The position numbers and the translations under genes were made by a program. A DNA stretch of 22,475 bases from a virus. The notes beneath the pieces were generated by a model that saw only the letters and a program-made list of their open reading frames with translations, had not been told where the DNA came from and searched no databases. Position 1 is the stretch's first letter, and each line of letters starts with the position of its first letter. The stretch lies in IMG/VR virus record IMGVR_UViG_3300013099_000098, positions 1-22,475 of that record. The stretch is one strand, 5' to 3'. This document shows positions 5,577 to 12,496 of this stretch, in pieces.

Positions 5577-5887
5577 AACTACAAGAACTAAAGCACCTAT
5601 TAGAACAAAATGGAACAGTCCGAGTCCGCATAGCAACCCGCGGCAACCAAGACATTACAAAGTACATATCCGAAGAAGAGAATAAAGGAAACCTAAGCAC
5701 TAGGCTATCCAGCGACGGATTTTATGTACAGGTAACCACAATCGATGAACCCATTACAGAAGAAGATTTCATGGACTTAGATTGTAAATATTGTGAAGGC
5801 ATGGACCCCGGATGCAAATATTGCGTTGAGCCCGATGAGGACAACGAAGGCGCCGAAGTCCAAATTGTTGGCAACGAAGATGAATAA
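5573..5887 (+). CDS. Small acidic protein with a double CxxC motif
   Basis: A 104-aa protein. The N-terminal half (MKLQELKHLLEQNGTVRVRI) looks like a helix then strands. Residues about 70-85 hold CKYCEGMDPGCKYC, two CxxC pairs six residues apart, a likely small zinc site. The C-terminus is very acidic (EPDEDNEGAEVQIVGNEDE). Start and stop overlap both neighbours (ATGA at 5573-5576; eight bases with the gene at 5880), so all three are coupled. An acidic zinc protein between two basic DNA-binding proteins could be a partner or a DNA-mimic modulator, but this is a guess. Confidence 0.55.
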   Translation: MKLQELKHLLEQNGTVRVRIATRGNQDITKYISEEENKGNLSTRLSSDGFYVQVTTIDEPITEEDFMDLDCKYCEGMDPGCKYCVEPDEDNEGAEVQIVGNEDE

Positions 5888-6707
5888 AAAGAAGAAGGTA
5901 CTTGGCGAAGGAATAGTATACGCATCATCTAAGGAAGCAGGAATAGCAACCGGCAAAACACCCGCAGCTATCCATAACAGGATATTACAAGACACATTCC
6001 CAAACTGGATGTATTACGAAGACGGAGATGTAATTAATGTTGTCCCAAATCCAAAACGAGTCCGCCCAAATCAAAAGCAAGTCTTAATAGACAGCGTACT
6101 TTACGATAATATGGGCAGCGCAGCAGAAGTCCTCGACCTATCATATCCTTGCTTGCATTGCAGAATGGGTAACCCGAACTTTCCTAATTTCACCTTTTGG
6201 CAAGAAGGAGACTCCCTAGTATCTGCTCCTGGCCCTATTAAGAAAGTTAGACAAAAGAAAGTACAACAGCAACAGGTCCTAGTAGACAGCGTACTATATA
6301 AAAATGCAGCGGTCGCAAGCAGAGAACTTGGAATAGGTGATGCCCAAATCCGCATTAAGATTAATAGCGAACGATTCCAGAACTACACATATTGGAAAGA
6401 CGGAGACTCCCTAGTATCACTGCCTCCACCGAAGAAGGCAACTGTCGCTCCTAGCGCCCCCAAGCCTAATAAAATACAAAAGAAATCCAAGCCCACAATG
6501 CAGCCCATCCCGGCTAGTTTCTCCAAGCCGAAGAAACTCAAAAAGAATAAAATGGATGAGTACAGCTTCTTAGTGTACAGGAACGAGAATCACGAAGGAT
6601 ACCCTGCCTTTAATATGACTGAAGAAGAATGGGAACTTAATAGACATACTCTCCTGCATGAGCACTTATACGGATATTACGACGAGAACAACAATGCCCG
6701 AGAATGA
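5880..6707 (+). CDS. Triple IENR1/NUMOD-like repeat protein without a nuclease domain
   Basis: A 275-aa protein from ATG 5880, which overlaps the upstream stop by eight bases. It has three tandem repeats. The first (residues about 7-50) has IVYASSKEAGIATGKTPAAI then FPNWMYYEDGD. The second (68-111) has SVLYDNMGSAAEVLDLS then FPNFTFWQEGD. The third (133-176) has SVLYKNAAVASRELGIGDAQ then FQNYTYWKDGD. Each is a beta strand, a helix-turn-helix (x-EA/AA/AS-xxLG) and a W/F-rich strand. The linkers are Lys/Pro-rich (PNPKRVRPNQK; PGPIKKVRQKK; PPPKKATV). The C-terminal 75 residues start basic and end acidic and are unrecognised. Repeats of this type normally position homing nucleases (GIY-YIG, HNH) on DNA. 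Here no nuclease is attached, so it should be a sequence-specific DNA binder, perhaps serving the endonuclease VII-like protein of the same operon. Confidence 0.65.
   Translation: MNKKKKVLGEGIVYASSKEAGIATGKTPAAIHNRILQDTFPNWMYYEDGDVINVVPNPKRVRPNQKQVLIDSVLYDNMGSAAEVLDLSYPCLHCRMGNPNFPNFTFWQEGDSLVSAPGPIKKVRQKKVQQQQVLVDSVLYKNAAVASRELGIGDAQIRIKINSERFQNYTYWKDGDSLVSLPPPKKATVAPSAPKPNKIQKKSKPTMQPIPASFSKPKKLKKNKMDEYSFLVYRNENHEGYPAFNMTEEEWELNRHTLLHEHLYGYYDENNNARE
6081..6407 (+). repeat. 195-bp internal duplication (repeats 2 and 3 of the 5880 gene)
   Basis: Two identical tracts recur exactly 195 bases (65 codons) apart: TAGACAGCGTACT at 6088-6100 and 6283-6295, and GGAGACTCCCTAGTATC at 6207-6223 and 6402-6418. 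The units begin at 6081 and 6276. The bases between are much more divergent, so the ends of the unit are better conserved than its helix-turn-helix core. Confidence 0.75.
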
Positions 6708-7167
6708 ACTAACTAACGAAGATAAACTCCCTGTCCCTTATCAATTATTTGAGGATGCAATTTTTAATGTACAACCAACCTATCTTCCTGGCCCTGTAAT
6801 ATACGATATAATTGTTAAAGACAGAGTCTTGTTATTGCCATGGAGACAAAACGGAAAAGTTTATCATATGCCCGCTCCTAGTGTATTGAGTATTACTGCT
6901 ATGCAATACTCGAACCGCGGAAGCCCTGTATTAGAACCATGGGATGTCTTTAGTAGACGATTAGCAGGAGCAATGGCAACCCTACACGAATCTTATGTAC
7001 AATACGAAAGATGGACTAAATGGATTAATAGCGATGAAGTAATCCAATGGAACTTTAAGTACCTAGCATTGCAAGATCACATTAACGATGTAATTGACAC
7101 TATAGAAGCAACTATTGAACTAGATGACTTAGATAACTTAACTTTCGATGACGATAATCCTCAATAA
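6694..7167 (+). CDS. Hypothetical acidic protein, last gene of the endonuclease operon
   Basis: A 157-aa protein from ATG 6694, overlapping the previous gene by 14 bases; an in-frame ATG at 6658 is possible but has no ribosome binding site. The middle has beta-type strands (YLPGPVIYDIIVKDRVLLLP). A helical part follows (residues about 95-140, with Trp and Tyr), and the C-terminus is strongly acidic (ELDDLDNLTFDDDNPQ). No family or motif is recognised. Coupling to the repeat protein is the only clue to its role. Confidence 0.6.
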   Translation: MPENELTNEDKLPVPYQLFEDAIFNVQPTYLPGPVIYDIIVKDRVLLLPWRQNGKVYHMPAPSVLSITAMQYSNRGSPVLEPWDVFSRRLAGAMATLHESYVQYERWTKWINSDEVIQWNFKYLALQDHINDVIDTIEATIELDDLDNLTFDDDNPQ

Positions 7168-7168
7168 C

Positions 7169-7192
7169 TCCCTAAATCATTCCCTAAATCAT
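7169..7192 (+). repeat. Two tandem 12-bp repeats
   Basis: TCCCTAAATCAT occurs twice head to tail (7169-7180, 7181-7192), directly after the stop at 7167 and about 20 bases before the promoter motif at 7214. Possible binding sites for a regulator. They could also be an incidental slippage product. Confidence 0.6.
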
Positions 7193-7213
7193 TCAAATAT
7201 AATATAACGCACT

Positions 7214-7230
7214 CTGTTCGAGCATAAATA
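7214..7230 (+). promoter_or_regulatory. T4-late-like promoter of the packaging cluster
   Basis: CTGTTCGAG (7214-7222) followed directly by CATAAATA (7223-7230), repeating the element at 2987-3004 with one base fewer. A TATAAT is present at 7198-7203 without a recognisable -35. The predicted start near 7236 is one base before the ATG at 7237, so the first mRNA would be almost leaderless. Confidence 0.5.
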
Positions 7231-7236
7231 GTTATT

Positions 7237-7401
7237 ATGCAAGAATCCAACGACGAAGCACCCACCGATATTGATCTACCTGCTCTCCCTGAATGGCCTG
7301 ATCTATTTATTACCTCCGAGACTGCTAGAGCATTGATTGAAGCCTCAGAGATGACAGATGAAGAACTTGATGATCTTCATAGTGGCAACAAGGAGGAATA
7401 A
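7237..7401 (+). CDS. 54-aa acidic protein, possibly from a leaderless message
   Basis: ATG 7237 opens a 54-codon frame for a very acidic peptide: MQESNDEAPTDIDLPALPEW, then a helix ending SEMTDEELDDLHSGNKEE. There is no ribosome binding site. Instead the CATAAATA motif ends seven bases before the ATG, as expected for a leaderless transcript. The ribosome binding site of the next gene (AAGGAGG) is formed by this gene's last codons. No family is recognised. It may be a small regulator or simply a leader for the packaging genes. Confidence 0.5.
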   Translation: MQESNDEAPTDIDLPALPEWPDLFITSETARALIEASEMTDEELDDLHSGNKEE

Positions 7402-7403
7402 GG

Positions 7404-7520
7404 ATGAAAACGAAGAACATAGTGATGAAACACGAAGAAATGTTGACGCAGCCAGATTTTTCACATAGTGGACCAGTTTTAAAAAGCTTTTTCGGACCCT
7501 CGAGGACCTACCATGCCTAA
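7404..7520 (+). CDS. 38-aa ORF with a strong ribosome binding site
   Basis: ATG 7404 is preceded by a perfect AAGGAGG with good spacing. The peptide runs MKTKNIVMKHEEMLTQPDFS and ends GPSRTYHA. Its last codons overlap the start of the probable small terminase gene (ATG 7513), so it may serve as a coupled leader for it. No family is recognised. Confidence 0.5.
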   Translation: MKTKNIVMKHEEMLTQPDFSHSGPVLKSFFGPSRTYHA

Positions 7521-7875
7521 GAATATGTGGAAGCCTGGCGACTCACCATACGCCGATTATATCAAGAGCCTCACCCCGGAACAACTTGAAGCACACAAAA
7601 TAAAACGCGCCGTCAAGAAGTCCATGAAGAAGTCCATGCAAATAATTGTTGAACAGCAAGAGGCACATTGGTTGGCAGCACTCAATAATGCTGGAGCAGC
7701 CGTCTTAGCTAAGGCAGCATTGAAGGGCGACCCTCAAGCATATATGGCCGTATACGATCGTATCATAGGCAAACCACAAACAGAAGTAATCATAGATACC
7801 GAAACTCCGCTAGTATGGAACGATGACTTTGAAGATCACAGTATAGACCCAACCGAGGAACAGGATGATGAGTAA
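7513..7875 (+). CDS. terS: Probable terminase small subunit
   Basis: A 120-aa protein. A basic helical part (KIKRAVKKSMKKSMQIIVEQ, about residues 30-49) is followed by an Ala-rich helix and then GDPQAYMAVYDRIIGKPQTE (about residues 75-95). A pattern of GD-x-A-x-YDRI-x-GKP is typical of small terminase and terminase-associated DNA-binding proteins just upstream of large terminases. The acidic C-terminus (DDFEDHSIDPTEEQDDE) may contact the large subunit. The gene is about 330 bases before the large terminase, with a short ORF and a promoter between them. It would recognise the packaging site on phage DNA. The assignment is by pattern and position, without a database match. Confidence 0.6.
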   Translation: MPKNMWKPGDSPYADYIKSLTPEQLEAHKIKRAVKKSMKKSMQIIVEQQEAHWLAALNNAGAAVLAKAALKGDPQAYMAVYDRIIGKPQTEVIIDTETPLVWNDDFEDHSIDPTEEQDDE

Positions 7876-8035
7876 CATCAAGCCCAAAGTATATGAAGAT
7901 GAAAACCATGCATCGGCCATGATAGAAGAATTGGTTGTGGCAGCGTACGGAAAACGGTACGAGAATTTAAACCAACGACAGCTTCTTAGAGTAAAATTGA
8001 TTCGCGAAGAAGACGATGACGGAGCCGTCAGTTAA
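7865..8035 (+). CDS. 56-aa hypothetical protein between the terminase subunits
   Basis: The frame starts at ATG 7865 (a second ATG at 7868) within the last codons of the upstream gene and ends at TAA 8033-8035. The peptide has KVYEDENHASAMIEELVVAA and then YENLNQRQLLRVKLIREEDD, which is a mostly helical, charged small protein. The 11-base overlap suggests coupling. No family is recognised. It may be an accessory packaging protein. Confidence 0.6.
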   Translation: MMSNIKPKVYEDENHASAMIEELVVAAYGKRYENLNQRQLLRVKLIREEDDDGAVS

Positions 8036-8076
8036 TTATAACATATATGAATAACCCTGTCTACCTCCTACAACCG

Positions 8077-8105
8077 TTGACACACCTAGTTAATGGTGTT
8101 ATAAT
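8077..8105 (+). promoter_or_regulatory. Consensus sigma70 promoter with inverted repeat before the large terminase
   Basis: TTGACA (8077-8082) and TATAAT (8100-8105), both perfect, are 17 bases apart. Within the spacer, ACACC (8082-8086) and GGTGT (8095-8099) form an inverted repeat around eight bases, a plausible operator. The predicted start is near 8112. A promoter this strong in a phage late cassette would need repression early on. Confidence 0.75.
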
Positions 8106-8123
8106 ATTAGCGGGTGCCCATGT

Positions 8124-8216
8124 ATGAAATGGTTAAAGACAAACTGGATCACCCTATCCGTTATCCTTGTATCCTTCTTGGGCTTTACCTTGCTGGGAAT
8201 GATCAATGCCTCTTAG
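8124..8216 (+). CDS. 30-aa hydrophobic peptide
   Basis: ATG 8124 to TAG 8214-8216 encodes MKWLKTNWITLSVILVSFLG and a further ten residues ending MINAS. It has a basic start and one transmembrane-length segment. It is the first frame after the strong promoter and overlaps the large terminase start by 11 bases. The leader is only about 12 bases and the ribosome binding site is poor. An overlapping frame from ATG 8120 (38 codons) is the alternative. Confidence 0.4.
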   Translation: MKWLKTNWITLSVILVSFLGFTLLGMINAS

Positions 8217-9519
8217 TATTCCACAACAAACAATAGCCCAATCAAATGCTCGCTTCCGCGTAGCGATATGTGGACGAAGGTTCGGCAAGACTATATTAGC
8301 GATAAGAGAGATATGTAAGAATGCAGCAATGCCTAACAGCGAGATCTGGTACATTAGTCCTAGCTATAGGCAATCCAAAGAAGTTGTTTGGCGTCCACTT
8401 AAGGATAAACTGCGCAGCCTACATTGGATAGAGAAGATAAACGAAAGTGAACTGACCATTACATTGAAGAACGGAAGCCGCATATGCCTTAAGGGTGCAG
8501 ACAATCCAGACAGCCTTCGAGGAGTTGGCTTGAACTTTATCGTAATGGATGAGTTCGCTGACATCCAACCAGAAGCATTTTATGAAGTGCTAAGACCTAC
8601 TTTAGCTGACAAGAATGGCGCCGCTCTGTTTATAGGAACACCAAGAGGTACCGGCAACTGGAGCTACGATTTATTCCTTAACGAACAGACTAAGAAGAAC
8701 TGGGAATCATTTAAGTACACCTCGATGGAAGGAGGCTTCGTACCGCAATCTGAAATTGAAGACTTAATGGCTACCCAAGATGAAAGAACATTTAACCAAG
8801 AGCATAATGCAGACTTTGTTACGAGCGGTAATCGAGTTTGGTATAATTTTGATCAACAAGAAAATGTCGTGCCCTACTACACGCCGGCCCGCTCACAAAC
8901 ACCTTCAATTTTATTTTCTGGTTGGGACTTTAACATAGACCCAATGTCCGTTGTCATCTTCACCAGGTACGACATCATGAAGAATTGGGAGGAGTACGAT
9001 GAATCCACTAAGCGCATGGAGAAGAGATCCACGAAGCTAGAGATCTGTCATGCCATAGACGAAATATTAATATACGGTAGTAACACGCAGGAAGCATGTG
9101 ATGAGCTTGACAACCGCTATCCACATAGTCGCCACATTACATATCCGGACCCAGCATCTCGCCAAAGGAAGACAAGCGCGGGCGGGACCACAGACTTGAA
9201 GATCATGCAGAACGCAGGATACAAAGTGAATGCTCCACATAGACACAACCCTGTTCGCGACGGTGTAAATGCTGTCAACAGTAAACTATGCAACAGCCTA
9301 GGGGACCGGACTTTCCTAGTAGATCCAAATTGCAAGCAATTAATAAATAGCTTGCTGAGACACAATTATAAGCCCGGGACAACGGTTCCCGATAAAGACT
9401 CTGGCTTTGACCATATCACAGATGCGACACGATATTTTATTGACTACGAATTTCCAGTCACAATGAAACGCACAGAGAACCGAGAGACCCCGAAACGATG
9501 GGCACACAATATAGGATAA
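8206..9519 (+). CDS. terL: Terminase large subunit
   Basis: A 437-aa protein, normal length for the family. The N-terminal ATPase has Walker A GRRFGKT (residues 23-29), Walker B FIVMDE (D115, E116) and a coupling motif IGTPRG (143-148). The C-terminal RNase H-like nuclease has GWDFNIDP (D241), probably D315 in YPDPASR, and D406 in the ITDATRYF end motif. It packages DNA into the procapsid through the portal and cuts the concatemer. The start at ATG 8206 leaves only seven residues before a conserved helix and 22 before Walker A, which is normal. It is followed five bases later by the portal gene. The termini type (cos, pac or direct repeats) cannot be told from the sequence alone. Confidence 0.95.
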   Translation: MPLSIPQQTIAQSNARFRVAICGRRFGKTILAIREICKNAAMPNSEIWYISPSYRQSKEVVWRPLKDKLRSLHWIEKINESELTITLKNGSRICLKGADNPDSLRGVGLNFIVMDEFADIQPEAFYEVLRPTLADKNGAALFIGTPRGTGNWSYDLFLNEQTKKNWESFKYTSMEGGFVPQSEIEDLMATQDERTFNQEHNADFVTSGNRVWYNFDQQENVVPYYTPARSQTPSILFSGWDFNIDPMSVVIFTRYDIMKNWEEYDESTKRMEKRSTKLEICHAIDEILIYGSNTQEACDELDNRYPHSRHITYPDPASRQRKTSAGGTTDLKIMQNAGYKVNAPHRHNPVRDGVNAVNSKLCNSLGDRTFLVDPNCKQLINSLLRHNYKPGTTVPDKDSGFDHITDATRYFIDYEFPVTMKRTENRETPKRWAHNIG

Positions 9520-9523
9520 CATC

Positions 9524-10873
9524 ATGGCCAATTCAGAAATAGACAACTTACTAGCAGTCAATGCACTCTACACAGACAACAAAGCAGTTTGGCAATATAT
9601 GCAGGACTCTTACCTGGGCGGACAAGTTTACCGCAAAGCAGGATACCTTACTAATTACACTAACGAAACATCCGCCGAATATAACCAGCGCCTACTAGTG
9701 ACACCACTAGACAATCATTGTGCCAGCGTTATATCCGTCTACAACAGTTTCCTATTCCGTGTAAGTCCAACAAGAACATTTGTGAACTTAACGGAAGACG
9801 AAACCAATCCATTCTTAGCTGATGCAGACTTTGATGGGCGCTCCCTAGATAACTTTATGAAAGATGTCGCAACCTGGTCATCAGTGTTTGGACATGTTTG
9901 GACAGTTCTAGTCAAGCCTAACACAAACGCTGGCACACGAGCTGACGAACTGGCCCAAGATGTAAGACCCTATATTAATTTGCTGACGCCACTAAGCGTA
10001 ACAGACTGGGCATGGACTAGACAGGAGAATGGACTTTATGTATTGACATATTTCAAATACATAGAAGGCGTGCGCGGATCCCAAATTACCCTTAAGGAAT
10101 GGACTCCAGATTTTGTTCGTACTGTAACCATAGACAAGGATGAAGACGAAATCGTTGCTGACCTTGTTGAAGAAAATGGATTAGGAACAATCCCAGCTGT
10201 CATAGCCTATAACCAACGCTCTCCAATTAGGGGAATTGGCCTTAGTGACATTAACGACATAGCGGACGAACAACGATTAATCTATAACCTAAACAGTGAA
10301 ATGGAACAAGGGATTAGATTAGAAGGGCACCCTAGCTTAGTCGCCACAGTGGACACCTTAGAGAAGGCTGGTAGTGGCGCTGGTGCAATAATTGCAATGC
10401 CAGAAAACATGGATCCACAGTTGAAGCCGTTCATGCTTGTATACGATGGAGCTCCAATTGACGCCGTCCTTAAGGTTATTGAAAAGTCTGTCACAGCTAT
10501 TGACAAAATGGCTAATACTGGCGCCGTTCGTGCAACAGAAGTCCGTACACTTTCTGGAGTGGCAATGGAAACTGAATTCCAATTGCTTAACGCTCGCCTG
10601 TCAGACAAAGCTAACAACCTAGAATTAGCAGAAGAACAAATTTGGCGCCTATTTGCTTTATATGAAGAAAAAGCATTTGGGGGCACAATCGAGTATCCTG
10701 GATCATTTAACATCCAAGATCTCAAAAACGAGTTTGCGCAATTAGTTACGGCTAAGAGTGCAGCAACAGATCCGAAAGTCCATCAACTAATCGACCGTAA
10801 AGTGGTTGAATTGTTTGGTGATGACGCGGAAATTATACTGGGAACGCCAGAAAATCCTGGAAACGAACAGTAA
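9524..10873 (+). CDS. Portal protein
   Basis: A 449-aa protein directly after the large terminase and before a scaffold-like gene, the standard place and length for a siphovirus portal. The N-terminal half has the strand- and loop-rich pattern with many Trp/Tyr (WAWTRQENGLYVLTYFKYI). The middle holds a segment like other portals, IPAVIAYNQRSPIRGIGLSD then DIADEQRLIYNLNSEMEQG. The C-terminal half is helical (LSDKANNLELAEEQIWRLFA), matching stem and crown helices. Twelve copies should form the ring at the unique capsid vertex. AGGA at 9512 precedes ATG 9524 by seven to eight bases. A long hairpin separates it from the scaffold gene. Confidence 0.85.
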   Translation: MANSEIDNLLAVNALYTDNKAVWQYMQDSYLGGQVYRKAGYLTNYTNETSAEYNQRLLVTPLDNHCASVISVYNSFLFRVSPTRTFVNLTEDETNPFLADADFDGRSLDNFMKDVATWSSVFGHVWTVLVKPNTNAGTRADELAQDVRPYINLLTPLSVTDWAWTRQENGLYVLTYFKYIEGVRGSQITLKEWTPDFVRTVTIDKDEDEIVADLVEENGLGTIPAVIAYNQRSPIRGIGLSDINDIADEQRLIYNLNSEMEQGIRLEGHPSLVATVDTLEKAGSGAGAIIAMPENMDPQLKPFMLVYDGAPIDAVLKVIEKSVTAIDKMANTGAVRATEVRTLSGVAMETEFQLLNARLSDKANNLELAEEQIWRLFALYEEKAFGGTIEYPGSFNIQDLKNEFAQLVTAKSAATDPKVHQLIDRKVVELFGDDAEIILGTPENPGNEQ

Positions 10874-10879
10874 TTTACT

Positions 10880-10913
10880 AAATAGTTACATACTCTACAG
10901 TGTGTAGCTATTT
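10880..10913 (+). promoter_or_regulatory. 13-bp RNA hairpin between portal and scaffold
   Basis: AAATAGTTACATA (10880-10892) pairs with TGTGTAGCTATTT (10901-10913), with eleven Watson-Crick pairs and two G-U pairs, around an eight-base loop. There is no T run after it, so it is more likely an RNA processing or stability element than a terminator. It would separate low portal from high scaffold and capsid expression. Confidence 0.6.
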
Positions 10914-10936
10914 CACTCTAACAGAGGATACGGAAA

Positions 10937-11626
10937 ATGACCGATACATCATTAGAAGACCAGGACAACACTGATGCGTCCAATACAAACAATAATCAGG
11001 ACACCACACCAAAAACTTATACTCAAGCAGAGCTTGATGTCATGATGACTAAAGCCCGCACCAATGCAGAAACAAAAGCTGCAAAGAAGTATGAAGGATT
11101 AGGAGATGTTGAAACATTACGAACATTAGTTACGGATGCAGAAACACGCCAACAAGAAGAAGATATTGCCAAAGGTAATTTCGAGAAAACTTTAAGCGAA
11201 GTGGTTGGAAAGAAAGACGCGATCATACTCGCACAAAAAGAAACCATAAGAGGTTATTCAATTAACACACCTTTGCTTAATGCAGCCGCAAAGCACCGTT
11301 CCATTAATCCGGAGCAAGTTCGCGACCTACTAGCAGATAAAGTTACACTAACCGAAAGTGGAGAAGTCCAAGTCATAGATAGTGCGAAAGCGCCTAGGTA
11401 CAATGACAGTGGATCGCTATTTACTGTTGATGAATTAGTTTCAGAATTCTTAAATGCAAATGCCCATTTCGTGGCACCAACTAAATCAACAACAAATTCA
11501 AACAGTAGTCACGATACCACAACAAGTACTGAATTTGATTACGACAACATAGATCCTACAAAAATGTCGGATCCTAAATACCGAGCAGCATACGCGAAAT
11601 ATCGTGTGAAGCACGGAATAGCTTAA
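10937..11626 (+). CDS. Capsid scaffolding protein
   Basis: A 229-aa acidic protein with a disordered Asn/Thr/Asp-rich N-terminus (residues 1-28). A long charged helical middle follows (TYTQAELDVMMTKARTNAET and on to residue about 105), then a TEFDYDNIDPTKMSDPKYRA end with a basic C-terminus (YAKYRVKHGIA). This is the usual build of scaffolds from phages without a maturation protease: coiled-coil centre and basic C-terminus that touches the coat. It sits between portal and major capsid genes. GAGG precedes ATG 10937. No protease gene is seen next to it, so scaffold exit or host proteolysis is expected. Confidence 0.75.
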   Translation: MTDTSLEDQDNTDASNTNNNQDTTPKTYTQAELDVMMTKARTNAETKAAKKYEGLGDVETLRTLVTDAETRQQEEDIAKGNFEKTLSEVVGKKDAIILAQKETIRGYSINTPLLNAAAKHRSINPEQVRDLLADKVTLTESGEVQVIDSAKAPRYNDSGSLFTVDELVSEFLNANAHFVAPTKSTTNSNSSHDTTTSTEFDYDNIDPTKMSDPKYRAAYAKYRVKHGIA

Positions 11627-11650
11627 TTTTAGTCCTGGAGGACATATAAC

Positions 11651-12496
11651 ATGGCAAACGAAAGCACAACAACTACCTTAGACGACTTACTTCCGAAGAT
11701 TATATCTGAAGCAATGTTTATCGCTGAGGAAACTTCATTGATGCGCAACCTGGTTAAGAACTATACCGCACCTCTTGGTGGTGGTACTACAGTTAATGTA
11801 CCTAAGTACGCACGACAAACAGCGGCAGCAGTAGCAGAAGGCACTGACCTAGCTAACACAGCCGTATCTACCACAGAGGCTGTATTAACAATCTCTGAAG
11901 TTGGTATTATGACAACTATTACAGACATGGCTGCTCGCAGCACTGCTTCTAATGTAGTTGCAGATGTAGGCCGTTTATTCGGCGAAGCAATTGCTCGTAA
12001 GCAAGATGCTGACCTATGCGCACTATTTGACGGTTTCTCAACTGTCGTAGGCGACGGTACTTCAGCTCTTACAGCGGCAGCAATCTTTAATGCAGTTGCA
12101 CAACTTCGCGCGAACAGCGTAGTCGTTGGTAATGTATATTGCGTTATCCACCCTGAAATTGCATACGACCTTAAGGATGATCTTACAAACACCTTCGCAA
12201 ACCCTGCGGGCGGTGATGTACAGAACACTGCAATGGTTAACGGCTATGTCGGAATGCTAGCAGGCGTACCTGTCTTCGAAAGTGCAAACATTGTTTCCAC
12301 TGCAGGCGACAGCAAGGGCGCAGTATTCCACCAGGATGCACTTGGCTTAGCGGTACAGAACGATATCACTATCGAACTGCAACGCGATGCTTCACTTCGT
12401 GCTACTGAGCTTGTTGCAACTTCTGCATATGGTGTTGGTGAGTTGGAAGACTCTTACGGCGTCGAAGTGTGGATGGACAGCTCAATCGTATCTTAA
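11651..12496 (+). CDS. Major capsid protein (HK97-fold)
   Basis: A 281-aa protein with an Ala/Thr/Val-rich sequence and few charged stretches. The N-terminal region has SEAMFIAEETSLMRNLVKNY and GGGTTVNVPKYARQ, then TEAVLTISEVGIMTTITDMA, a pattern seen in HK97-type coat proteins (E-loop and P-domain). The central GEAIARKQDADLCALFDGFS is the spine-helix candidate, and VYCVIHPEIAYDLKDDL the A-domain strand/helix. A perfect GGAGG precedes the ATG, and codon choice appears smoother than in neighbours, fitting high expression. A length of about 280 aa without an N-terminal delta domain agrees with the presence of a separate scaffold. Confidence 0.9.
   Translation: MANESTTTTLDDLLPKIISEAMFIAEETSLMRNLVKNYTAPLGGGTTVNVPKYARQTAAAVAEGTDLANTAVSTTEAVLTISEVGIMTTITDMAARSTASNVVADVGRLFGEAIARKQDADLCALFDGFSTVVGDGTSALTAAAIFNAVAQLRANSVVVGNVYCVIHPEIAYDLKDDLTNTFANPAGGDVQNTAMVNGYVGMLAGVPVFESANIVSTAGDSKGAVFHQDALGLAVQNDITIELQRDASLRATELVATSAYGVGELEDSYGVEVWMDSSIVS

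Noticed and set aside
8120-8236. 38-codon frame from ATG 8120
   Set aside because: It overlaps the hydrophobic 30-aa frame and the large terminase start and lacks a convincing ribosome binding site. The transmembrane-like frame is preferred, with low confidence.
11632-11643. Hairpin GTCC-TGGA-GGAC over the capsid ribosome binding site
   Set aside because: Only four bp, too weak to hide the site, and the capsid gene must be strongly translated.
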